Position numbers and translations under genes: made by a program. A stretch of 64,000 nt of DNA from an uncultured Clostridia bacterium (GTDB taxonomy: Bacteria > Bacillota > Clostridia > Oscillospirales > Ruminococcaceae): the NCBI GenBank assembly GCA_948473085.1, contig CAOKWH010000002.1:91035-155034 (forward strand), written 5' to 3'. The notes under the pieces are model-generated. The model worked only from the letters and a program-made list of their open reading frames with translations, was not told the DNA's origin and searched no databases. Every line of letters begins with the position of its first letter. Within the stretch, counting starts at the first letter, position 1. Positions 7,712 through 16,787 of the stretch are shown one piece after another.

Positions 7712-8770
7712 CTATTCCGCCGGGGGTTCTTCCGGTTCTGGTTTGGGGTCGGGTTCCGGCTCAGGGTCGGCGCCACCGGGGATATAGGAGTTGTCCACCG
7801 GTTCGGTGCCGTAGATATCGCACCAGTCGCCGGGCTCCTCCTGGACAAAATAATCGGGGTAGAGGTAGCGCCCCATCTCCCACATGCGGTCCAGAAGGTC
7901 GGGGCTCTGGCGCTCAAAGTCCTCCGGGTCCAGGTAGCGGATGGCTCCGGCTGTACCAGCGTCGGTGGTTTTGTAGCAGGTAGAGGAGGCGATGTACTCC
8001 CGGGAGATCATGCCGTTATAGAAAATGACATCGGGGTTCAGTTCCAGTTCCTTCTCCTTGGGGTAGTTGTACTCGGTATAATTGGCCCCCCAGTTCTGTA
8101 AGCCCATCTGTTCCAAGATGTAGCCCTCGAAGCTATCCCCGGTGGAGAGCTTCAGCAAATCCTCCGCCAGGTACACACAGCTGATGGGGCGTTCCCGTTG
8201 GGCGGCCGCCTCCTCGGCCCGGTCCAAAATATCCTGCCAGCGCCGGTCAAAGCCGGCCAGGTACTCCTCGGCCATCCGGGAACCGGTTTCCTGGCCATGC
8301 AGCAGCTTGAAAAGGTCGGTGTAGTTCTGGCGGATACCCTCTATATCCTCGGCCGGGGGCAGGATGACCACATCAATATTGGCCTGCTGCAATTCTATCA
8401 TCTGGCTTTCGGCCAGCGGGGCGGTGGCAAGCACCAGGTCCGCCCCCAGGGCTTTGATGGCGGCCACATCCGGCAGCTGCTGGGTGCCCACCCGGGGATA
8501 TTCGTAGTATTCCAGATAGGCCGTTTCGCAGGGCAGGGTGCAAAAATCGCTGATGGCGGCCAGCCGGCCCAACAGCTGTAGCTGGGCCAATGTATCGGTG
8601 ATGGCCGGGGCCAGGCTGACCACTGTCCGGGGCTGGCGGTCAATCACAGTGCCGGCGGCAGATACCGGGTAGTTTTCCGGGGCATCCACACCGTCCTGCT
8701 GGCTGCAGGCCGAAAGGCCAAGGATGCAGGCCGCCGCCAGCGCCAAAGCCATCTGCTTTGAAAATTTCAT
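7712..8770 (-). CDS. ABC-type substrate-binding lipoprotein (BtuF/FepB-like), orphan
   Basis: A 352-aa lipoprotein with a signal peptide and lipobox LSAC. It has the helical-backbone class III binding fold: VVSLAPAITDTLAQL, then LPDVAAIKALGADLVLAT, typical of cobalamin, haem or siderophore binding proteins. The C terminus ends in an unusual Pro/Glu/Asp-rich tail (repeated PEPE/PDPKPEPE). No permease or ATPase gene is next to it, so it either works with a transporter elsewhere or has another envelope role. ATG 8770 is behind GGGAGGGAG. Confidence 0.75.
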   Translation of the reverse strand: MKFSKQMALALAAACILGLSACSQQDGVDAPENYPVSAAGTVIDRQPRTVVSLAPAITDTLAQLQLLGRLAAISDFCTLPCETAYLEYYEYPRVGTQQLPDVAAIKALGADLVLATAPLAESQMIELQQANIDVVILPPAEDIEGIRQNYTDLFKLLHGQETGSRMAEEYLAGFDRRWQDILDRAEEAAAQRERPISCVYLAEDLLKLSTGDSFEGYILEQMGLQNWGANYTEYNYPKEKELELNPDVIFYNGMISREYIASSTCYKTTDAGTAGAIRYLDPEDFERQSPDLLDRMWEMGRYLYPDYFVQEEPGDWCDIYGTEPVDNSYIPGGADPEPEPDPKPEPEEPPAE

Positions 8771-9062
8771 ATTGATACTCCCTCCCGGTTGGTTGTTTAT
8801 ATTGCTGTCAGGGGCCGCAGAAAAAAAGGATAGCAGATACTCCTTTTATTTTACTTTTGACGGGGAACAATGTCAATGTATTTGCCCGGCGGCGCTGTCT
8901 ATTCTGTGCCCAAAAAGCCGGCAGTTTCTGCCCGGTGCGACAAATTTACACTTCATACACATATTAGGCAGAATTTGTCTGTCCCCTGGGCAAGAGCGTA
9001 TGGTAAAATTTATGGTACAAAGAAGTTTGCCAGGCAAAGGATGAAAAAAGGGAGGATGCAAT

Positions 9063-9551
9063 ATGCAGATAAAACGATACAGGGGGGCCCTGCTGTTGGC
9101 CCTGACGGCGGCAGTGATGCTGGGTGTCTATCTGTTTTCGGCCCAGAGCGGGGAGCGCTCCTCCAGCCTCTCCCAGGAGGCGCTGGAGCTGGTGCGCCGG
9201 CTGCTGCCAGGGGTGTATGAGCTGCTGGCCCGGGGCGGCCGGCCGGAATTTGCCCTGCGCAAGCTGGCCCACCTGAGCGAATATGCCCTGCTGGGGCTGA
9301 TTGTCTATGCCCTCCTGCGCAAAAAGCTTTCGCCCCTCCCGGCGGCGGTGACAGCCCTGGTGTTGTGCGTGGGGTTTGCCATAACCGACGAGTGGCACCA
9401 GCTGTATGTGCCCGACCGGGATGGCAACATCCGGGATGTATTCATCGACGGCGCGGGTTCCTCGGCCGGCATTGCCCTGGGGCTGTTGGGCACCGGCCTG
9501 CGGTGGGCGCTATTCCGGCAGTTTCCCATCCGGCGGGAAAAGAGGGCCTGA
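9063..9551 (+). CDS. VanZ-like membrane protein
   Basis: A 162-aa protein with an N-terminal transmembrane segment and two to three more. The VanZ-family signatures are FSAQSGERSSSLS after the first helix, LRKLAHLSEYALLG, and DEWHQLYVPDRDGNIRDVFIDGAG before the last helix. VanZ proteins are linked to low-level teicoplanin resistance in some hosts, but most homologues are of unknown role, and no glycopeptide-resistance genes are near. The start follows GGGAGG. The 290 bp between this gene and the divergent lipoprotein gene contain no other recognisable feature. Confidence 0.85.
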   Translation: MQIKRYRGALLLALTAAVMLGVYLFSAQSGERSSSLSQEALELVRRLLPGVYELLARGGRPEFALRKLAHLSEYALLGLIVYALLRKKLSPLPAAVTALVLCVGFAITDEWHQLYVPDRDGNIRDVFIDGAGSSAGIALGLLGTGLRWALFRQFPIRREKRA

Positions 9552-9705
9552 ATTTTTTGGAAATGCTGCCCGAACGCCTGCCCAAACAGGTTGTTTTTAG
9601 CGGGTTTGCCCCCTGGATTGGCAGAAAAGGCGCCGCATGTTCCTTTGCGTTGCTTGCCGCAACGGGATTCCCTCGGTAGGATAGCAGGGAAAGGAGGGCA
9701 TTTCT

Positions 9706-10215
9706 ATGCTGAATGAAAACATCAGAACAATCCGAAAATCCAAAGGGCTTTCCCAGGAGGAGCTTGCCATCAAGCTGCATGTGGTGCGGCAAACCATCTC
9801 CAAATGGGAGCAAGGGCTGTCGGTTCCCGACGCCGATATGCTCCTTTCCCTCTCCGAGGTGTTTGAAACGCCTGTAAGCACGCTGCTGGGAGAACAGATT
9901 GCCGAGCCCGAGGCCGATGGCTTAAAGGCGCTTGCCGAGAAGCTGGAAGTGTTGAACCTACAGCTGGCGCGCCGGAAGGCGGCGCGGCAAAAGGCGCTCC
10001 ATTGGCTTTTTATCCTGCTGTGTGTGGGCATAGCGGCTGTTTTTGCAGCCCTGATGGTGCTAAACAGCCCCTACCGGGGGTGGGATTACGGGCATCCCGA
10101 AACCGCAGTGATGGGCGTGCTTGTTCACGCGATGGAGTGGCTGTTTGTCAGGACAGCGCCGCTTCTTCTGGCCGGGGGCATTGTGGGGGCCTATCTAACC
10201 CGAAGGAAGGGGTAA
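9706..10215 (+). CDS. XRE-family regulator with membrane helices
   Basis: A 169-aa protein. Residues 1-65 form a Cro/C1 helix-turn-helix (LSQEELAIKLHVVRQTISKWEQ). A coiled region rich in Leu, Arg and Ala comes next, then two hydrophobic segments (WLFILLCVGIAAVFAALMV and APLLLAGGIVGAYL). This is the common Firmicutes layout of a membrane-anchored HTH regulator. The RBS is AAAGGAGGG. No obvious target gene is divergent from it, and a strong hairpin follows. Confidence 0.85.
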   Translation: MLNENIRTIRKSKGLSQEELAIKLHVVRQTISKWEQGLSVPDADMLLSLSEVFETPVSTLLGEQIAEPEADGLKALAEKLEVLNLQLARRKAARQKALHWLFILLCVGIAAVFAALMVLNSPYRGWDYGHPETAVMGVLVHAMEWLFVRTAPLLLAGGIVGAYLTRRKG

Positions 10216-10311
10216 CATTGCCCATCCTTTCGGAGGGAGGGCTTAAATTTAAAAATTATGTTTAAATGCAGTTACAAATGTGTTCCCCGAAAGGGGAATG
10301 GAGCATAAAAA

Positions 10312-10347
10312 GGGCAAGGCAGGCCGGCTGTGGTTCCTGCCTTGCCC
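10312..10347. terminator. 12-bp hairpin after the XRE gene
   Basis: GGGCAAGGCAGG and CCTGCCTTGCCC pair perfectly around a 12-base loop. On the plus strand no clear T run follows; on the minus strand TTTTTATG follows, so as a terminator it is better formed for minus-strand transcripts, although no minus-strand gene lies to its right. Confidence 0.5.
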
Positions 10348-10394
10348 TGGCTGCTTTATAAAAGCGCACTCTTCCGGTACGGGCATTTTTATGC

Positions 10395-10400
10395 TATACT
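10395..10400 (+). promoter_or_regulatory. -10 element upstream of cysteine desulfurase gene
   Basis: TATACT lies about 64 bp upstream of the start. The corresponding -35 position (TTCCGG) is poor, so this is a weak assignment. Confidence 0.35.
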
Positions 10401-10463
10401 AAAGGCATAATTTTAGTAGTAAAAGGGGCGGGCTGCCCCAAAACCGAGAACAGGGAGCGAAGC

Positions 10464-11609
10464 ATGGTGCAGGAAATTTATCTGGATAACAGCGCCACCA
10501 CCCAGGTGGATGGCCGGGTGGTGGATTACATTGCGCAGGTGATGCGGGAGAGCTATGGCAACCCCTCCTCGCTGTACGATATGGGGGCGCATTCCCAGCG
10601 GCTGCTCCGGGAGGCGGCGGCCTCGGTGGCTGGGCTGATTGGCGGCCGGGGGGAGAACCTCTGCTTCACCTCCGGCGGCACCGAGAGCAACAACTGGGCG
10701 GTGTTCGGCACCGCCCATGCCAAGCGCCGCCGGGGCCGGCGGATTGTCACCACCGCCTTTGAGCATTCCTCCATTTTGGAGCCGTTTAAGCGCCTGGGGG
10801 AGGAGGGGTTCGAGCCGGTGCTGGTATCCCCCGACAGCCAGGGGAACATTGCCCCGGAGGATATTCTGGCCCAGGTGACCCCGGATACCATTTTGGTAAG
10901 CTTTATGCTGGTAAACAACGAAGTGGGCAGCGTGCTGGACTACCAGGCCATTGCCGCCCGGGTCAAGGAGATTGCCCCCCATGCCACGGTGCATTGTGAC
11001 GCTGTGCAGGCCTTTGGCAAGCTGCCCATCAAGATAGAAAAGACCGATATCGACCTGCTGAGCATGAGCGGCCACAAAATCCACGCCCCCAAGGGCATCG
11101 GGGCGCTGTACATAAAAAAGGGCACCCGCATCGACCCGCTCATCTATGGCGGCGCCCAGCAGGGCGGCCTGCGCCCCGGCACCGAAAGCCTGCCGCTGGC
11201 CTGCGGCATGGGCTATGCCGCCCGGCTGCGGGGGGAACGCCTCCGGGAGGACTACCAGGCTGTTGCCGCCCTGCGGGCGTACACCTTGGAGCGGCTGAAA
11301 GAGCTGCCCGGCATTGTCCTCAATTCGCCGGAAAACGCCTTCCCCTATATTCTCAACCTTTCGGTGGAGGGCATCCGGAGCGAAACCATGCTGCACCACC
11401 TGGAGAGGGAGCGCATCTATGTATCCAGTGCGTCGGCCTGCACCAAGGGGGCGGCCAGCCATGTGCTGGCGGCAATGGGCCTGCCGGCCGGGCGCATCGA
11501 CTCGGCCCTGCGTTTGAGCTTTAACGCCGGCATTACCACTGAGGACATCGACCGGTTTATCGGACAGCTGCGCCTGGGGATGGAAACCCTTGCCCGGGCC
11601 AGAAGCTGA
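10464..11609 (+). CDS. Cysteine desulfurase (NifS/IscS family)
   Basis: A 381-aa PLP enzyme that takes sulfur from cysteine as a persulfide, leaving alanine. N-terminal YLDNSATT, the PLP-lysine region SGHKIHAPKGIGALY and the catalytic cysteine loop SSASAC are all visible. The start is ATG 10464 behind AGGGAG. thiI follows after 25 bp, so this enzyme is most likely the sulfur donor for ThiI in 4-thiouridine formation, as in the Bacillus NifZ-ThiI pair. Involvement in Fe-S assembly cannot be excluded, but no scaffold gene is near. Confidence 0.93.
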   Translation: MVQEIYLDNSATTQVDGRVVDYIAQVMRESYGNPSSLYDMGAHSQRLLREAAASVAGLIGGRGENLCFTSGGTESNNWAVFGTAHAKRRRGRRIVTTAFEHSSILEPFKRLGEEGFEPVLVSPDSQGNIAPEDILAQVTPDTILVSFMLVNNEVGSVLDYQAIAARVKEIAPHATVHCDAVQAFGKLPIKIEKTDIDLLSMSGHKIHAPKGIGALYIKKGTRIDPLIYGGAQQGGLRPGTESLPLACGMGYAARLRGERLREDYQAVAALRAYTLERLKELPGIVLNSPENAFPYILNLSVEGIRSETMLHHLERERIYVSSASACTKGAASHVLAAMGLPAGRIDSALRLSFNAGITTEDIDRFIGQLRLGMETLARARS

Positions 11610-11634
11610 CAGAGAGAGGATAGAGGAAAAACAG

Positions 11635-12816
11635 ATGAAGGAAATTATTTTGCTCAAGGCTGGGGAGATTGCCCTGAAGGGCCTGAACCGCAGCACCTTT
11701 GAGGACCGTTTGGTAAAAAACTGCAAATTCCGGCTGAAGGGGATTGGCAGCTTCAAGTTCACCCGGGCCCAGTCCACCATGGTGGCGGAACCGATGGATG
11801 AGAGCATTGATATGGATGACGCTGTAGACGCCCTGAAAACGGTGTTCGGCTTTGCCGGGCTCAGCCAGGCCTGTGTGGTGGAAAAGGAGCTGGCCGCCAT
11901 CCAGCAGGCCGCTGCCGACTACCTGGGGGAGGATTTGCGCCGGGCCAGAACCTTCAAGGTGGAGGCCAAGCGGGCGGATAAGGCCTTCCCGCTCAAGTCC
12001 CCGGAAATTTGCACCGAGGTGGGGGGCTATCTGCTCTCCCGCTTCCCCCATCTGCAGGTGGATGTGCACAACCCAGATATGACTGTCTATGTAGAGGTCC
12101 GGGACCACGCCGCCTTTGTCCGCGGCCCGCAGATGCCCGGCGCCGGCGGTATGCCGGTGGGTTCCAGCGGCAAGGCGTTGCTGCTCATCTCCGGCGGCAT
12201 TGACAGCCCGGTGGCCGGCTATATGATGGCCAAGCGCGGCCTGGAAATTGAGGCCATCCACTTTGCAGCGCCCCCCTATACCAGCGAACACGCCAAGCAG
12301 AAGGTGATTGCCCTCTGCCAGGAAACCGGCCGCTATGCCGGGCGGATTAAGCTGCATGTGGTAGGCTTTACCAAGGTGCAGGAGGAGATTCGGGACAAGT
12401 GCCCGGAGGAGTACTTTACCATTATCATGCGCCGGTATATGATGAAAATAGCCGAGCGCCTGGCCCAGCAGAACGGCTGCGGCGCCCTGATAACCGGGGA
12501 GAGCGTGGCCCAGGTGGCCAGCCAGACCCTGTATGCCATAGGCTGCACCGATGTGGCCTGCCAGCTGCCGGTGCTGCGCCCGGTTATTGGCATGGATAAA
12601 AATGAGATTGTGGCCGTCAGCCGGCGGATTGGCACCTTTGAAACCTCCATTTTGCCCTATGAGGACTGCTGCACGGTGTTCACCCCCCGGCACCCCCGCA
12701 CCAAGCCCCGGCTGCACCAGGTGCTGGCCGCCGAGCAGGCGCTGGATGAGGAGGCGCTCATCGCCCAGGCGATGGAGAATATTGAAACCATCGTCACCTA
12801 CCCCCAGCAGTGGTAG
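11635..12816 (+). CDS. thiI: tRNA 4-thiouridine sulfurtransferase
   Basis: A 393-aa enzyme that adenylates U8 of tRNA and inserts sulfur to make s4U; some homologues also serve thiamine synthesis. LLKAGEIALKGLNR opens an N-terminal ferredoxin-like domain, then a THUMP domain to about residue 165, then the PP-loop SGGIDSP of the adenylation domain. ITGESVAQVASQT and YEDCCTVFTPRHP, with the catalytic cysteine, come later. There is no C-terminal rhodanese domain, the short form usual in Firmicutes. The ORF track starts early; ATG 11635 gives the conserved N terminus. It is in an operon with the desulfurase. Confidence 0.95.
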   Translation: MKEIILLKAGEIALKGLNRSTFEDRLVKNCKFRLKGIGSFKFTRAQSTMVAEPMDESIDMDDAVDALKTVFGFAGLSQACVVEKELAAIQQAAADYLGEDLRRARTFKVEAKRADKAFPLKSPEICTEVGGYLLSRFPHLQVDVHNPDMTVYVEVRDHAAFVRGPQMPGAGGMPVGSSGKALLLISGGIDSPVAGYMMAKRGLEIEAIHFAAPPYTSEHAKQKVIALCQETGRYAGRIKLHVVGFTKVQEEIRDKCPEEYFTIIMRRYMMKIAERLAQQNGCGALITGESVAQVASQTLYAIGCTDVACQLPVLRPVIGMDKNEIVAVSRRIGTFETSILPYEDCCTVFTPRHPRTKPRLHQVLAAEQALDEEALIAQAMENIETIVTYPQQW

Positions 12817-12948
12817 GGCAGCGGCCATATTTTGGGGCTTTTGCAAAAGGGAAAAATATTGTATAGTATACTTGTATGAAAGAAGGTTCCCCCATCCGCC
12901 GAAAGCGGCCTTGGATGCCGGGGAAGAAAGAAGAACAGAGGTGAGGCA

Positions 12949-15660
12949 GTGGGCATAGTGGTTTTGGGGCTTTCCAAGCATATCCATATGGAGGATAAGC
13001 AGGATGTGCTGGCGGGGGTAATCCGGCGGGAGCTGGCCGCCGCCAGCGGCATGGCTGTAACAGCGCTGGATGTGCCGCCGGCAGGTGATGGCCTCTATGA
13101 GGAGCTCTCCCGCGCCCTGGAGGAGAGCGATGTGCTGCTCACCATCGGCGGCCTGGACCAGCCGGGCGGGGTGAAGGATATATTGGTGCAGGGCCTGGAG
13201 CTGGAAACCCAAACCACAAGCGCAACCCTGGCAGCTGCCCGGGCCTGGTGCGCCGCCCACCCGGGCAGCGAGCTGCCCCCAGAGGAGCTGGCGGAGGTTC
13301 CGGCCATTGCCGATGTGTTCCCGGTGGATAGCGGGCTGTGCAGCTTTGGCATGCGCTCCCGGGAGCAGGCGGTGCTCTGCCTGGACGATGACCCGGATAC
13401 CCTGCTGCCCCTGCTGCTGCAGGAGGTGTATGGCTACATTGCGCAGTTTTTCCACCGGGAGCTGCACACCATGGCCATCCTGGCCGAGGGCTTTGCCCCC
13501 CGGCTGCTCTACAACCTGCTGGACAGCCAGCAGCTGCCCGAGGCACTGGAATATAATGTAGCCAGCTATGGCGGCGAGCAGTTTTTGCGCCTGATGGCCC
13601 CCGACCGGCCGCTGCTGTTCCATGCCACCGAAACGGTGGAGGCACTCCTGCAAGGGGGTGAGGACTTTGCCTCGCCGGAAAACCCGCTGCTGCCGCCGGA
13701 ACATCGCCGGGAGAGCCGCCCCCGCCCAAGGGAGGGTAAAAACCGGCGTTTGCTGGTGGGGGTGATCGCCGCCCTGCTTGTCATGGCTGGCAGCATGGGG
13801 CTGTTGCTGTCTGCCCGGCAGGGCGGGGAGGAAAAGCCGGTGCAGGGCTCCGAAAGCCTGTCCGAGCCCTCTTCCCAGCAGGAGAGCTCCACCGGGGAGA
13901 GCGAAAGCGAGCCGGAAGAGGAGGAAAGCTCCGCCTATGCCAACGGCATGCCGGGGGACTACCTGCCCCGGTTTGAGGAGCTGTACGACCAAAACACCGA
14001 TGTGGTGGGCTATTTGGAGATTGAGGAGACCGACTTTGCCTATCCGGTGGTGCAGTACAGCGACAACGAATACTACCTGCGCCGGGGCTTTGACCAGGAG
14101 GAGAACCAGAACGGCACCCCGTTTGTGGACTACCGCACCAATCTGAAAACCACCCAGAACACCATTGTGTACGGCCACAATATGCGCACCGGCACCATGT
14201 TTGAAACACTGCTCCAGTACCGGGATTTGAACTTTTACCGGGAGCACCCCATCCTGCGCTTTGACAGCGTCTATGAGGAGGGGGAGTACAAGGTGTTTGG
14301 CATGTTTATTGCCAACACCCGGGAGGAGGATGGGGAGATTTTCGACTATCTCAACTTCCTGGACGGCACCGAGGCCAAGTTTATGGAGTATGTGGAGAAT
14401 GTCCGGGTGCGTTCGCTGCTGAACACCGGCGTGGATGTGCAGCCAGGGGATCGGCTGATTACCCTGTCCACCTGCAGCTATGAGTTCACCGACGCCCGGT
14501 TTGTCGTGGTGGCCCGGAAAATCCGGGAGGATGAGGATCCGGAGGTGGACACCACCCAGGCGGTGAAGAACCCCACACCGCTGATGCCGGAGATTTGGTA
14601 CACCCTGTATGGCGGTGTAAACCCCAATAAACCCGCCGGGAGCGAGAGCAGCTCCTCCCAGTCGGAAAGCTCTGGCAGCACCCCGCCGGAGAGCAGTTCG
14701 GCGCCGGAACAGAGCTCTTCCTCCAGCGCACAGCCGCCCAAGGAGAGCAGCTCCAGCCGGCCGGAGCCTCCCCCCTCCTCCTCGGAGGACGAGGAGGAAG
14801 AGGACCCGGATGAGGAGGAGCCCAGCCGGGAGCCGGACGGGGATGTGGCGGATGAGGAACTGGCCGTTATGTACAACGGCCGCCTGACCCGGATGAACGC
14901 CTACGACCTGGTTTCGGAAATTGTGGAGAACGAAACCCGGGGCGCTCTGCATCAGGAGGCCATCAAGGCCCAGGTAGTGGCCACCTATACCTACATCAAA
15001 TACTCCAACAGTGTGGGGCTTTATCCCACTGTGGGTATGCGCAGCAGTGTCAGCAAACCGGTGAAAAACGCCGTGGACGAGGTGCTGGGGGAGGCCTGCT
15101 ATTATAAAGGCGACTATATCAACGCTGTCTACCACTCCATGAGCTGCGGCACCACGGCCAGCGCCAAGTCGGTATGGGGCACCAACCTGCCCTATCTACA
15201 ACCGGTGGACAGCGAGTTTGACAGCAACGCCACCAACTTTGAAACCACCTTTAAAATCAGCGAGGAGGACTTTGCCGACGCTGTTTGGAACACCTATCGC
15301 ATTGATTTGGAGGAAAGCGGCCTGGAGCCCGAGGACTGGATTGTCATCGACTATGACGAAATGGCGTCCGGCGACTATGTGGGCCGGGTGGAAATTGGCG
15401 GCGAGGATACCTCCAACGGCGGCACTGTGGGCCGGGGCAAGGCCATAACCGGCCGGAGCATCCGGGAGCAGCTGCTGGGCTTTAAACTGCGCTCCACCTG
15501 TTTTGATGTGGAGTACCGCAACGGGAACTTTGTGTTCACAGTCCGGGGCTTTGGCCACGGCGTGGGCATGAGCCAGTGGGGCGCCAACTACCTGGCCGAG
15601 GATGGCTACACCTACCGGGAGATTTTGGAGCATTATTACACCGGCATAGAGGTGGAATAG
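12949..15660 (+). CDS. MoCF/CinA-like + class B sortase + SpoIID fusion protein
   Basis: A 903-aa predicted membrane protein with three domains. Residues 1 to about 240 resemble a CinA/MoCF-type nucleotide-binding domain (SDVLLTIGGLDQPGGVKD, later FPVDSGLCSFG) in the cytoplasm. A basic stretch and one transmembrane helix (about 268-289) lead to a Ser/Glu-rich linker. Then comes a class B sortase (about 335-530) with YGHNM (His410), LSTCSYEF (Cys509) and DARF (Arg517), all three catalytic residues present. A second long Ser/Pro/Glu linker ends in a SpoIID/LytB domain (about 625-903) with EAIKAQVVATYTYIK, SMSCGTTASA and RGFGHGVGMSQWGAN. GTG 12949 follows GAGGTGAGG. It may couple surface-protein anchoring with glycan-strand processing; this is inference. 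No sortase substrate is adjacent. Confidence 0.8.
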   Translation: MGIVVLGLSKHIHMEDKQDVLAGVIRRELAAASGMAVTALDVPPAGDGLYEELSRALEESDVLLTIGGLDQPGGVKDILVQGLELETQTTSATLAAARAWCAAHPGSELPPEELAEVPAIADVFPVDSGLCSFGMRSREQAVLCLDDDPDTLLPLLLQEVYGYIAQFFHRELHTMAILAEGFAPRLLYNLLDSQQLPEALEYNVASYGGEQFLRLMAPDRPLLFHATETVEALLQGGEDFASPENPLLPPEHRRESRPRPREGKNRRLLVGVIAALLVMAGSMGLLLSARQGGEEKPVQGSESLSEPSSQQESSTGESESEPEEEESSAYANGMPGDYLPRFEELYDQNTDVVGYLEIEETDFAYPVVQYSDNEYYLRRGFDQEENQNGTPFVDYRTNLKTTQNTIVYGHNMRTGTMFETLLQYRDLNFYREHPILRFDSVYEEGEYKVFGMFIANTREEDGEIFDYLNFLDGTEAKFMEYVENVRVRSLLNTGVDVQPGDRLITLSTCSYEFTDARFVVVARKIREDEDPEVDTTQAVKNPTPLMPEIWYTLYGGVNPNKPAGSESSSSQSESSGSTPPESSSAPEQSSSSSAQPPKESSSSRPEPPPSSSEDEEEEDPDEEEPSREPDGDVADEELAVMYNGRLTRMNAYDLVSEIVENETRGALHQEAIKAQVVATYTYIKYSNSVGLYPTVGMRSSVSKPVKNAVDEVLGEACYYKGDYINAVYHSMSCGTTASAKSVWGTNLPYLQPVDSEFDSNATNFETTFKISEEDFADAVWNTYRIDLEESGLEPEDWIVIDYDEMASGDYVGRVEIGGEDTSNGGTVGRGKAITGRSIREQLLGFKLRSTCFDVEYRNGNFVFTVRGFGHGVGMSQWGANYLAEDGYTYREILEHYYTGIEVE

Positions 15661-15737
15661 TAGAAACAGACAGCCGGGCGGCCAACCCCGGCTGTTTTGC
15701 CGCTATAGACAGGAAACAAGAAGGAGAGGAGCAGCCA

Positions 15738-16787
15738 ATGCCCGATTTTACCCAACTAAATGCCATACCCCAGCCACTGCTGGCCTGGTATGAACAAAAC
15801 CGGCGGATTCTGCCCTGGCGGGAGGATCCCCAGCCCTACCATGTGTGGCTTTCGGAAATGATGCTGCAGCAGACCAGGGTGGATGCCGTTATCCCCTATT
15901 ACCTGCGCTTTTTGCAGGCGCTGCCCACCATTGCCAGCCTGGCAGAGGCCCCGGAGGAACAGCTGCTGAAGCTGTGGGAGGGGCTGGGCTATTACAGCCG
16001 GGTGCGTAACCTGCAAAGGGCCGCTCAAATTGTGGTGCGGGAGCATGGCGGGGCGCTCCCCCGGGATTATGAGCAGGTTTTGGCGCTCCCCGGCATAGGG
16101 GAATATACCGCCGGGGCCATCTGCTCCATCGCCTTTGGGCTGCCCACCCCGGCAGTGGATGGCAATGTACTGCGGGTAATCAGCCGGGTGCTGGGGGATG
16201 CCAGCGACATTACCCGCCCGCAGGTGAAGGCCGGCTACCGGCAGGCGCTGGCCGGGCTGTACCCCGCTGGGCGGGCTGGGGACTTTACCCAGGCGCTGAT
16301 GGAGCTGGGGGCCACTGTCTGCCTGCCAAATGGGGCGCCCAAATGCTTGCTGTGCCCGCTGCGAGGGTGCTGCGCGGGATATGCCTCGGGCGACCCTATG
16401 GCGCTGCCCCATAAGCCGCCCAAAAAACAGCGCCGGGTGGAACGGCGCCAGGTGTGGCTGGTGTTCTCCCCGGCGGGGGTGCTGCTGCACCGCCGCCCGG
16501 ACAAGGGGCTGCTGGCTGGGCTGTGGGAGCTGCCCAACACCCTAAAGGAGGAGGAGCCGTTCCCGCTGGCCAAGCGGGGCCTTTCCGAGCCGGAACCGGT
16601 GGGGGCAGCCCGGCATATCTTCACCCATGTGCAGTGGGAGATGCAGGGGTTCCTCTGTACCGCCCCCAGGCCGTTCCCGGTGCCGGAGGGCTGGCGGTGG
16701 GCCAATTTGGAGGAATTGGAGGAGGAAATTGCGCTGCCCTCGGCCTTTTCTGCCTTTCGTCCCCTGGTGCTGGAACATCTGCAATGA
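15738..16787 (+). CDS. mutY: Adenine DNA glycosylase
   Basis: A 349-aa base-excision repair enzyme that removes adenine opposite 8-oxoguanine. The start of the HhH-GPD domain is WREDPQPYHVWLSEMMLQQTRV. The helix-hairpin-helix is LPGIGEYTAGAICSIAFG with the catalytic Asp in PAVDGNV. A four-cysteine Fe-S loop (C-x7-C-x2-C-x5-C) follows, and a NUDIX-like C-terminal domain reads the 8-oxoG (GLLAGLWELPNT). ATG 15738 behind AAGGAGAGGAG is preferred over the longer ORF. It lies 77 bp after the sortase fusion gene, possibly read through from it. Confidence 0.95.
   Translation: MPDFTQLNAIPQPLLAWYEQNRRILPWREDPQPYHVWLSEMMLQQTRVDAVIPYYLRFLQALPTIASLAEAPEEQLLKLWEGLGYYSRVRNLQRAAQIVVREHGGALPRDYEQVLALPGIGEYTAGAICSIAFGLPTPAVDGNVLRVISRVLGDASDITRPQVKAGYRQALAGLYPAGRAGDFTQALMELGATVCLPNGAPKCLLCPLRGCCAGYASGDPMALPHKPPKKQRRVERRQVWLVFSPAGVLLHRRPDKGLLAGLWELPNTLKEEEPFPLAKRGLSEPEPVGAARHIFTHVQWEMQGFLCTAPRPFPVPEGWRWANLEELEEEIALPSAFSAFRPLVLEHLQ

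Noticed and set aside
11557-15135. 1192-aa minus-strand ORF, the longest in the track
   Set aside because: It is the shadow of thiI and the sortase fusion in high-GC DNA. Its composition (His, Gly, Ala, Leu-rich) is typical of antisense frames, and it has no RBS or family motif.
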